Made by a program: the position numbers and the translations under genes. DNA of 7,051 nt from JAGMDK01 sp023128695 (GTDB lineage Bacteria; Planctomycetota; Phycisphaerae; UBA1845; Fen-1342), in assembly GCA_030628805.1 (NCBI GenBank), contig DAOVQG010000247.1, positions 1 to 7,051 of the forward strand. Reading direction: 5' to 3'. Positions 1 through 5,908 of this stretch are shown here, piece by piece (the first letter of the stretch is position 1; each line of letters starts with the position of its first letter). The notes beneath the pieces were generated by a model. It was not told where the DNA came from. It did not search any database and saw only the letters and a program-made list of their open reading frames with translations.

Positions 1-15
1 CAAACGGCGGGCAAG

Positions 16-36
16 GCCCACCATCCTGGGGTGGGC
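16..36. repeat. Short hairpin, left edge of the palindromic region
   Basis: GCCCACC at 16-22 and GGTGGGC at 30-36 form a perfect 7-bp stem with a 7-nt loop. The 12-mer CCCACCATCCTG at 17-28 recurs in direct orientation at 137-148, on the far side of the large palindrome. This could be a target duplication or simply another piece of the repeat family. Confidence 0.5.
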
Positions 37-137
37 GTCAGGAAAGTGGGTAAACCGGTGGGGCGGCCCTCCGCGGCCGCCATCGGACCGTACTGGCGGG
101 CACGGAGGCCCGCCCCACCCACTATGTTGACGCTCAC
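31..137. repeat. Nested imperfect palindrome (REPIN-like element)
   Basis: Two hairpins face each other. The left one has stem GGCGGCC at 62-68, loop CTCCGC, and a perfect complement GGCCGCC at 75-81. The right one, read on the minus strand, has stem GGCGGG at 114-109, loop CCTCCGTG and CCCGCC at 100-95. The outer strings GGTGGGGCGG at 57-66 and its inverted partner at 110-119 face outwards. The pairing extends beyond the hairpins: 31-51 matches the reverse complement of 117-137 at 17 of 21 positions. Two REP-like hairpins in inverted orientation with a 13-bp spacer is the definition of a REPIN. Whether a RAYT mobilises this family is inference. Confidence 0.7.
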
Positions 138-157
138 CCACCATCCTGCACTTCCAC

Positions 158-261
158 GGCCGCTACATTTTCCGACCGGCCGCTACATTTTCCGGCCCGG
201 CCGCTACATTTTCCGGCCCGGCCGCTACATTTTCCGGCCCGGCCGCTACATTTTCCGACCC
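158..261. repeat. Five-copy 20-21 bp tandem repeat
   Basis: Five head-to-tail units beginning GGCCGCTACATTTTCC start at 158, 178, 199, 220 and 241. The first is 20 bp and the rest are 21 bp. Units 2-4 are identical; units 1 and 5 carry CCGA instead of CCGG near the end. There are no spacers, so it is not a CRISPR array. On the minus strand each unit contains TGTAGCGGCC, and where units join this reads TGTAGCGGCCGGG, the same 13-mer found in the solo hairpin at 2001-2013. The array begins 11 bp downstream of the glycosyltransferase stop codon, so it lies in that transcript's 3' region. Confidence 0.9.
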
Positions 262-271
262 GCCGAATGCG

Positions 272-1888
272 TCATGTACCCGGCGGGTCTTCGCGTCGTG
301 TCAGGATGTGCATGCCCGCGGTCGTACCGACCATTTCGTAGCGCTGCTGAATCCAGCCGGCGAAATCGCTTACCGGGGGTGTCATCATCGCCTCGTAGTC
401 GCCCGTGGAGATGACAAATACCTGGGGCGGGCTGCGGCGGATGTCGGCCATGGCCCCGTCGACGATGAACTGGGCGTGCTGGCCGACTTGCCCGCGTTTC
501 TCAAGCGTGGCGTAGCGCGAAGCCGACCGCCGATAGGACCAGCGGTAGGTCCCCGGGCACCAGCCCCAGACGTAGATGGTGTCGCTGGGCTCGGTCAGGC
601 GGAGGATTTCAGCCGCCCGCAATTCGTATCCGGCCGGCTCGCTCCGCTGGAAGGCGTACCAGTGGGGCTTGGTCTGCCAGGCGCGCACGGCATTTTCCAG
701 ACTTGCGAGCTCGAACGTTCCCAGCACGTAGGCCCATACGACAACCACCAACACTGCCAGGGGCCGCGCGGTCAGGACGGAGCGCAAGCCGCGCCGGGCG
801 GCGAGCAGGTGCAGCGGGTAGAGCAGCAAGAGCCCGAGTGCCGGCAGGGCGGGCATCAGGTGGTGTCCGCGCCGCCCGGGGCTCACGCAGGCCAGGTAAA
901 CCGCCAATAGGAACCAGAATATGAAAAGTCCGAGGCCGTGCCGGGTGGCCGCTGTCGTCGGCCGGGTCGCTCGCCGCCAGAGCCACGTTATCACTCCGCA
1001 GAGCAATCCGAAGCCGGCGATGAGCAACACGCCGGCCAGATCACTCAGCACCGGCTCGTAGATGTGCAGGGCGCGATCGACGCGCAGCCAGGTGGCGTCG
1101 CCAATCTCGAAGTAGGCCCGGTTGAACTTTCCGACCGCGAACGCCGCTTCGCCGAGGCCGCCCTGGGCCGTCAACACGCTCGCGGCAGCCAGGGGGGCGA
1201 TGACCCAACCGCACCCGGCGATCAGCCACGGCTTCCAGCCGCGCAGTCGCGTGTCCGGCGCGCGGCCGGCGCCACGGGTTTTGCGGGAGCTTTTCGCCGC
1301 ACGCCATTGTATCCAGGCCAAGTGGACCGCTCCGGCGAGTGAGACGGCTAAGCCCGCTTGCTTGAACAGCGGCGCCGCCCCCGCCGCCAGCCCGGCCAGC
1401 AGCAGCCAGGCGTTCCCTCTCCCGCGCAGCCAGCGCAAGTAGCCGAGCAGGGCCAGTATTTCGCAGGTAACGACATAGGTTTCGGTCCGGTTCCCGCCGC
1501 TTTCAAAGCGCAGATGGGTCAACAGAACGGCAGCGACCAGAGCGGCGAGAACGAGCAGGGAGCGGTGATACACGGTGCGCGCGATGCCGATGAAGGCCAG
1601 CGACGAGGTCAGGAGCGCGAGTGAGCCGAGCAGGAGTTCGCCGCCGAGGCCCGGCCCGCAGAGTCGGAAGGCCGCCGCGTTGAGCCACCAGACCCCCGGG
1701 GGCTTGTTGTCCCAGATGTCTAGGTATGGGCGGGCCCCCTCGGAGACGCACCAGCCGTGATAAGCGAAGAGGAGGTCGTCGACGAGATTGGCCCGCCAAT
1801 GCACGGCCGACTGATTGAGCACCACCGCGGCCAACACCATGACGCCACAGCACAGCACGCTCGGCGAGAACAGACGGAGACGTCGCAC
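272..1888 (-). CDS. GT-C/PMT-like integral membrane glycosyltransferase
   Basis: The 538-residue product is strongly hydrophobic, with about ten or eleven membrane-spanning stretches (roughly residues 10-26, 84-103, 110-124, 139-153, 160-195, 219-240, 283-303, 318-335, 345-364 and 374-392). It ends in a soluble domain of about 140 residues. The first outer loop holds an acidic pair, VDD at 36-38, followed by PYLDIWDNKPPG at 54-65. An acidic pair in this loop and a D-x-KPP motif are typical of the GT39/ArnT-like GT-C fold, which uses polyprenyl-phosphate sugars on the outer face of the membrane. The actual sugar and acceptor cannot be read from sequence. The start is GTG at 1886-1888; an in-frame TGA at 1895-1897 excludes an earlier one, and AGGGG at 1899-1903 is a distant possible ribosome site. 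It is divergent from clpX and stands alone. Confidence 0.75.
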   Translation of the reverse strand: MRRLRLFSPSVLCCGVMVLAAVVLNQSAVHWRANLVDDLLFAYHGWCVSEGARPYLDIWDNKPPGVWWLNAAAFRLCGPGLGGELLLGSLALLTSSLAFIGIARTVYHRSLLVLAALVAAVLLTHLRFESGGNRTETYVVTCEILALLGYLRWLRGRGNAWLLLAGLAAGAAPLFKQAGLAVSLAGAVHLAWIQWRAAKSSRKTRGAGRAPDTRLRGWKPWLIAGCGWVIAPLAAASVLTAQGGLGEAAFAVGKFNRAYFEIGDATWLRVDRALHIYEPVLSDLAGVLLIAGFGLLCGVITWLWRRATRPTTAATRHGLGLFIFWFLLAVYLACVSPGRRGHHLMPALPALGLLLLYPLHLLAARRGLRSVLTARPLAVLVVVVWAYVLGTFELASLENAVRAWQTKPHWYAFQRSEPAGYELRAAEILRLTEPSDTIYVWGWCPGTYRWSYRRSASRYATLEKRGQVGQHAQFIVDGAMADIRRSPPQVFVISTGDYEAMMTPPVSDFAGWIQQRYEMVGTTAGMHILTRREDPPGT

Positions 1889-1966
1889 TCTTAATCAGCC
1901 CCTGGAAGATGCTTTCGTCCCTACGGGACAATGCCATCGTCGCTGTTACAAAGCACTGTTAAAGTT

Positions 1967-1994
1967 ATTATCCTCATATAGCAGTTCGACGCAA
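1967..1994 (-). promoter_or_regulatory. Candidate promoter for the glycosyltransferase gene
   Basis: On the minus strand TTGCGT (1994-1989) is followed after 16 bp by GATAAT (1972-1967). The -10 matches TATAAT at five of six positions, but the -35 at only three of six. It lies about 80 bp upstream of the GTG start in an AT-rich patch. This is a plausible but weak call. Confidence 0.35.
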
Positions 1995-2000
1995 AAGTCC

Positions 2001-2027
2001 TGTAGCGGCCGGGCTCCGTACCGGCCG
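2001..2027. repeat. Solo REP-like hairpin
   Basis: GTAG at 2002-2005 directly precedes a perfect 7-bp stem: CGGCCGG at 2006-2012 and CCGGCCG at 2021-2027, with loop GCTCCGTA. The loop core CTCCGT matches the right hairpin of the 57-119 element, and the 5' 13-mer matches the minus strand of the tandem array at 158-261. A GTAG-type tetranucleotide at the foot of a hairpin is a classic REP feature. Confidence 0.6.
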
Positions 2028-2070
2028 TCGCCTGCAACGAGTATCTTCCCGTACTATAAACGGTTGTTTT

Positions 2071-2087
2071 CTTCGCGGCCGGCGAAG
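2071..2087. repeat. Short inverted repeat in the divergent intergenic region
   Basis: CTTCGC at 2071-2076 and GCGAAG at 2082-2087 form a perfect 6-bp stem with loop GGCCG. No T tract follows on either strand, so it is not an intrinsic terminator. It could be an operator-like site or chance. Apart from this, the two candidate promoters and the solo REP, I see nothing else in the 415-bp gap 1889-2303. Confidence 0.3.
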
Positions 2088-2186
2088 ATTCCGTGGTTGC
2101 CGTCGTGGGATCGTTGGTGTTGCCATCGAAAACTTCGTAACCGCGCCCGGGAATGTTATTCGTTTATGTTCTCTGCTTTTAGTTAT

Positions 2187-2215
2187 TTGGAATTAGCGGC
2201 CCCAGCGACTAAAAT
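2187..2215 (+). promoter_or_regulatory. Candidate sigma70-type promoter for clpX
   Basis: TTGGAA (2187-2192, four of six consensus positions) is separated by exactly 17 bp from TAAAAT (2210-2215, five of six). It lies about 90 bp upstream of the clpX start, in a locally AT-rich stretch of an otherwise GC-rich region. The spacing is ideal, but no experiment supports it. Confidence 0.5.
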
Positions 2216-2303
2216 GGTTATGTTGCGGTATGGCACCCGTCGAAAGTGTTGTTGGTCGTTGGCGCAGAACGGCCCCAGCCTGGATGTTAAGCGAGGAGTA
2301 TGA

Positions 2304-3584
<1,281 letters not shown>

Positions 3585-3623
3585 TCAACCTCGCCAAACC
3601 GGTCTCCAAACCTCCAGAAAAGA

Positions 3624-3646
3624 GGCACTGCTGACACAGCAGTGGC
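3624..3646 (-). terminator. Hairpin, likely terminator for the minus-strand pair; possibly repeat-derived
   Basis: CACTGCTG at 3626-3633 and CAGCAGTG at 3637-3644 form a perfect 8-bp stem around a 3-nt loop. Read on the minus strand, the stem is followed by CCTCTTTTCT, a short T-rich tail, so it fits an intrinsic terminator 17-37 bp after the stop of the YgiT-type gene. On the plus strand no T run follows, so termination of clpX here is less convincing. Palindromes of this sort also occur as dispersed repeats, so it may have a double origin. Confidence 0.55.
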
Positions 3647-3662
3647 ACCCCGCCCTGCTCGG

Positions 3663-3908
3663 TTAAGCGGTGGCTTCTTTGTAGTCAAAAGTCGGCACGC
3701 GGACGGTCTTCGCGCCAACCAGGCCGTGCTCGGCGATCTCATCGAGCTGCTCCAGCACGCGTCCCGGGTAATAGCGCTCGCCGCACTTCGAGCAGACGCC
3801 GAGTGGTACGTTGAGAAAGACGTACAGCCGCTCGCCGCGTCGGAGGTCCACCGTAACACGGCGAGATCGCACGCTACCGTCGCAATATTCACAAGTATCA
3901 TATTTCAT
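3663..3908 (-). CDS. YgiT-type (MqsA N-terminal-like) zinc-finger protein, putative antitoxin
   Basis: The 81-residue protein has two CxxC pairs, Cys6/Cys9 (CEYC) and Cys39/Cys42 (CSKCGERYY), separated by a basic beta-rich segment. This is the arrangement of the YgiT-type zinc finger, which forms the N-terminal half of the MqsA antitoxin. There is no C-terminal DNA-binding helix-turn-helix as in full MqsA; the remaining 35 residues look like a short helical tail (VLEQLDEIAEHGL). The ATG at 3906-3908 lies two bases after the stop of the DUF4258 gene, with GAAGAG at 3919-3914 as ribosome site inside that gene's end, so the two genes are translationally linked. By analogy to known small-protein pairs it probably neutralises the upstream product. 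That function is inferred. Confidence 0.8.
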   Translation of the reverse strand: MKYDTCEYCDGSVRSRRVTVDLRRGERLYVFLNVPLGVCSKCGERYYPGRVLEQLDEIAEHGLVGAKTVRVPTFDYKEATA

Positions 3909-3910
3909 GG

Positions 3911-4186
3911 CTACTCTTCAAACACCGTAATGATCCGCAGACAGCCGATCTCGGTCAATCGGCAAATCAGACGTATTCGTCGTCCATCCTTAGCTGGGCC
4001 GCTCACGACGTGCTTTCGTCGCCCGGTGCCGTGTCGTTGTGTACGTATGATTTTACCGCCATACACGGCCGATTTCACGTCCCAGATGGTAAAGCCATCT
4101 TGCTCCATCTCATCCTTGGCATGGGCGGTTAGCTCATATTGACCAAGGGCAACCTTGCGCCGTAATTCGCCGATCCGTGAGCCCAT
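3911..4186 (-). CDS. DUF4258-like small protein, putative toxin
   Basis: The 91-residue protein carries the DUF4258 pattern: an early LTAHAKDEMEQDG block (19-31) with a conserved His22, then WDVKSAVYGGKII (35-47), a basic strand region (RRKHVVSG, 56-63), and a C-terminal RLICRLTEIGCLRIITVFEE-type strand pair. DUF4258 proteins commonly sit directly before YgiT-type zinc-finger genes, and that is the arrangement here, with only two bases between the genes. A toxin role is inferred from this pairing and from similarity in organisation to mqsR-mqsA, where the toxin is also first. The ATG at 4184-4186 has GAGGG at 4197-4193, six bases upstream. The gene begins 54 bp downstream of the RAYT stop, and that gap contains the left REP of the RAYT unit. 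Confidence 0.75.
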   Translation of the reverse strand: MGSRIGELRRKVALGQYELTAHAKDEMEQDGFTIWDVKSAVYGGKIIRTQRHGTGRRKHVVSGPAKDGRRIRLICRLTEIGCLRIITVFEE

Positions 4187-4215
4187 TCAAATCCCTCATA
4201 TGAAGTTCGTAGTTC

Positions 4216-4236
4216 GTAGGTGCGTCTTGACGCACC
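4216..4236 (+). repeat. Left REP of the RAYT unit
   Basis: GTAG at 4216-4219 directly precedes a hairpin with arms GTGCGTC (4220-4226) and GACGCAC (4229-4235) around a TT loop. The flanking G4219 and C4236 also pair. It sits four bases downstream of the RAYT stop codon. A duplicated heptamer GTTCGTA (4205-4211, 4212-4218) lies just outside. The same palindrome, inverted, lies at 4737-4758. Confidence 0.8.
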
Positions 4237-4240
4237 ATTC

Positions 4241-4717
4241 TCATTCGCCGACGCGTCCCTCGAGCGATCGCAGGTCCAACGGTCTGACGGAGCGCCCGCC
4301 GCGGACGCACATCCAGTCCTTCGTGTACAAACCGTCGCGAACGTGCCGGTGGAAGCTGGTGTAGGGCCAGGCATGGGGGCAATTGACGCAGCCATGCTTG
4401 ACCGGATTGTAATAGATGTAATCGACGTGCCGGCCGAGATCATCGTCGTCGCGTATGACGTGATCCCAGAAGCGCCGTTGCCAAACGCCGCGCTCGTTGC
4501 GAGCCCTTCGCGAGGCGCTGCGGCGCGTCTCATGGCCGCCGCCGGCGAGGTACGCGCGCATAAACGCCGCCTTGATGGCCGACCATCGCAGGCCGAAGCG
4601 GTCATCTCCCGGCGGCATCGTCCAGATCGCATGGATGTGGTCCGGCATGATGACGATTGCGTCGATCGTGAAGAACACGGTCGCACCGGGGGCGTCCAGT
4701 CGCCGGTATTCGGACAT
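4241..4717 (-). CDS. REP-associated tyrosine transposase (RAYT, Y1/IS200-like), probably internally deleted
   Basis: The 158-residue protein belongs to the Y1 HUH transposase superfamily. The N-terminus MSEYRRLDAPGATVFFT is a standard RAYT start. MPDHIHAIWTMP at 24-35 holds the metal-binding HIH at 27-29. The block RFWDHVIRDDDDLGRHVDY (82-100) leads into YIYYNPVKHG (100-109), which supplies the catalytic tyrosine, probably Tyr100. In usual family members about 35-40 residues separate the FFT strand from the FTIDAIVIMPDHIH strand. Here FFT runs straight into IDAIVIMPDHIH, as if an in-frame deletion joined the two similar FT sites. The enzyme would nick single-stranded REP DNA, but the deletion makes activity uncertain. 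The ATG at 4715-4717 has no clear ribosome site. The gene lies between its two REPs. Confidence 0.85.
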   Translation of the reverse strand: MSEYRRLDAPGATVFFTIDAIVIMPDHIHAIWTMPPGDDRFGLRWSAIKAAFMRAYLAGGGHETRRSASRRARNERGVWQRRFWDHVIRDDDDLGRHVDYIYYNPVKHGCVNCPHAWPYTSFHRHVRDGLYTKDWMCVRGGRSVRPLDLRSLEGRVGE

Positions 4718-4736
4718 GATGAGATCATACCGGGTT

Positions 4737-4758
4737 GGTGCGTCAAGACGTACCCTAC
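4737..4758 (-). repeat. Right REP of the RAYT unit
   Basis: Read on the minus strand, GTAG (4758-4755) is followed by GGTACGTC, a TT loop and GACGCACC (down to 4737). The arms pair with a single T-G type mismatch. Compared with the left REP, one base is inserted and one changed; the loop and the 3' arm are identical. It lies 19 bp upstream of the RAYT start and 4 bp from the stop of the integrase remnant. Confidence 0.8.
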
Positions 4759-4762
4759 ACTG

Positions 4763-5014
4763 TTATGGCGAAGAATCTTGTTTTCCTGCGCGCATTTTTG
4801 GTTGCGGCGGAGCCGCGCTACGTTGCTGTCGGCCGGCCGCGAGCCATTCGGCGATAACTTGGTGGTAGCGACGCTGGGCCTCGGGCTTGTCATGGCGGCC
4901 CAGGTAGTTCGGCTTGTCGTTCAGAACGATATAGCCCTGACTGCTGGCCTTGTGGATGCGGAATTGGGGAACACGTCTTTTTGATTTGGCGGGTTCAGCG
5001 TTAGTTACGTTCGA
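4763..5014 (-). pseudogene. Truncated integrase-like remnant (N-terminal part only)
   Basis: Outside the tRNA, an open frame encodes about 82 residues. Its first part, including RRVPQFRIHKASSQGYIVLN, YLGRHDKPEAQRRYHQ and VIAEWLAAGRQ, resembles the N-terminal SAM-like/arm-binding region of tyrosine integrases common in planctomycetes. The similarity ends near 4825; the tail RSAAPPQPK onward to the stop at 4763 looks unrelated. The catalytic domain is absent. No ATG, GTG or TTG occurs in frame between the tRNA end and the homologous part; the only in-frame ATG is inside the tRNA anticodon loop. The original start therefore seems lost. It abuts the tRNA 3' end on one side and the RAYT unit on the other. 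I read it as a scar of an integrated element. The family assignment is from pattern memory. Confidence 0.6.
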
Positions 5015-5089
5015 TCGGGGCGACAGGATTCGAACCTGCGACCTTCTGCACCCCATGCAGACGCGCTAGCCAGGCTGCGCCACGCCCCG
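5015..5089 (-). tRNA. tRNA-Pro (anticodon GGG)
   Basis: The 75-nt minus-strand sequence folds into a full cloverleaf. The acceptor arms are CGGGGCG and CGCCCCG, with A73 as discriminator. The D stem is GCGC/GCGC, the anticodon stem TCTGC/GCAGA with loop ATGGGGT, and the T arm GCAGG-TTCGAAT-CCTGT. The anticodon GGG reads CCC and possibly CCU proline codons. The C1-G72 pair and A73 agree with bacterial proline tRNA identity. CCA is not encoded. The gene starts 14 bp after the lspA stop, so it is probably carried on the lspA transcript and processed out. No T-rich terminator is visible after it. Confidence 0.97.
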
Positions 5090-5103
5090 GGGGTTACCTT
5101 ACA

Positions 5104-5904
5104 TTATGTTTTCTCTCTGGCGGCGTCAAGGTCCGGTTTGGTAAAGGTCGCCTGCGAGCGGCGGTCACGCAGCAAGCGGACGGCCAGGATGCCGACCCCC
5201 CCGACCAGCAGCATGTCCGCCACGTTGAAGACCCACGGCCAGACGTCGCGCCCGCCGAACCACTTTTGAGAAATCTTGATGAAGTCGCGGACGTGGCCGA
5301 CGGGCGGGCCCAACTTCTCGTCGGGCGAGAACCGCAGGACCTGGCTCCGCTCGCTCGGGGGATACTCCCGCAGGACGATCCAATCGCCGCTGGAGGTCTC
5401 GTCCTGGATGTAGTACCGTCCGCCCCCGGGAGCAGTTGGGTCCGGGAAGCCATGAAGCTGGACAAAAACGCGGTCGTACATGTTGCCCAGAGCACCCGCG
5501 AGAATCGCCCCCAAGGCGATCTGCGTCAGCCACCGCCGCCGGGGGCACTGGGCGAACATCCACAGCACCAGCGTTAAGGCCAGGAGCGAAGCCAGCACAA
5601 AGAGGCTGGTCTGGCCTTTACCGAGCCCAAAGAGGGCGCCCGCGTTGAGCGTCGTGTGGAATTCGAGCACGTTGGGGATCAGGATGCGGCCCCCGCCCTG
5701 ACCCAGCGCCTGGAACGCCCAATGCTTGGACCACAGATCGAGCCCCAGACCGAGCACGACCACGCCCCAGAAGCGCAGGTGCGACGGACGGTCACGCAAC
5801 GCGGGGGCTTCGACCGCCTCGGCAGGCTGATCGACAAACGCTCTCCGGGCGGGTACCGGGCCCGGTTCCACGACCGCGGATTGGGGGTTCGGCGGAGAAG
5901 ACAA
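5104..5904 (-). CDS. lspA: Lipoprotein signal peptidase (signal peptidase II)
   Basis: LspA is an inner-membrane aspartyl protease that removes signal peptides from diacylglyceryl-modified prolipoproteins. The family motifs appear in order: DLWSK at 56-60, NAGALFGLG at 87-95, GNMYDR at 140-145 with catalytic Asp144, and FNVAD at 226-230 with catalytic Asp230. Four membrane segments fit (about 44-60, 98-117, 126-142, 222-245). At 266 residues it is well above the usual 160-170. The excess is a Pro/Ala-rich N-terminal extension (1-41), a loop of about 60 residues (146-205) between the GNxxDR motif and VRDFI, and a charged C-terminal tail. The called start is TTG at 5902-5904, 4 bp after the upstream stop; GTG at 5869-5871 (residue 12) is an alternative. 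Neither has a strong ribosome site, so translational coupling is likely. Confidence 0.93.
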   Translation of the reverse strand: MSSPPNPQSAVVEPGPVPARRAFVDQPAEAVEAPALRDRPSHLRFWGVVVLGLGLDLWSKHWAFQALGQGGGRILIPNVLEFHTTLNAGALFGLGKGQTSLFVLASLLALTLVLWMFAQCPRRRWLTQIALGAILAGALGNMYDRVFVQLHGFPDPTAPGGGRYYIQDETSSGDWIVLREYPPSERSQVLRFSPDEKLGPPVGHVRDFIKISQKWFGGRDVWPWVFNVADMLLVGGVGILAVRLLRDRRSQATFTKPDLDAAREKT

Positions 5905-5908
5905 GATA

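Larger units (their letters stand above)
4216..4758 (-). mobile_element. RAYT unit bounded by inverted REPs
   Basis: A single Y1-type transposase gene is bracketed by two near-identical palindromes in opposite orientation. Each has GTAG on its outer side, at 4216-4219 on plus and at 4758-4755 on minus. The 543-bp span matches the organisation known for REP-associated tyrosine transposases, which are single-copy genes flanked by the REPs they recognise. Whether it still moves is doubtful because the transposase seems to carry an internal deletion. Confidence 0.7.

Noticed and set aside
158..261. CRISPR-like array
   Set aside because: The units are directly adjacent with no unique spacers, and no cas gene is nearby.
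31..414. Plus-strand frame through the left repeats
   Set aside because: Its peptide repeats (GRYIFRP) only reflect the 21-bp tandem array, and it overlaps the 3' end of the glycosyltransferase gene.
1815..2303. Plus-strand 162-codon open frame ending directly before clpX
   Set aside because: It overlaps the start of the glycosyltransferase gene on the other strand, has an unstructured Ser/Arg/Cys-rich translation, and runs through a REP-like hairpin and candidate promoters. Touching the clpX start looks coincidental.
4220..4984. 254-codon plus-strand frame across the RAYT and integrase remnant
   Set aside because: It runs antisense to the well-supported RAYT gene and begins within its REP; the translation shows no family motif.
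5015..5056. Translation start of the integrase remnant at the ATG inside the tRNA
   Set aside because: That ATG is part of the tRNA anticodon loop, so the first 14 codons are tRNA sequence. The frame is open there by chance or as a result of integration.
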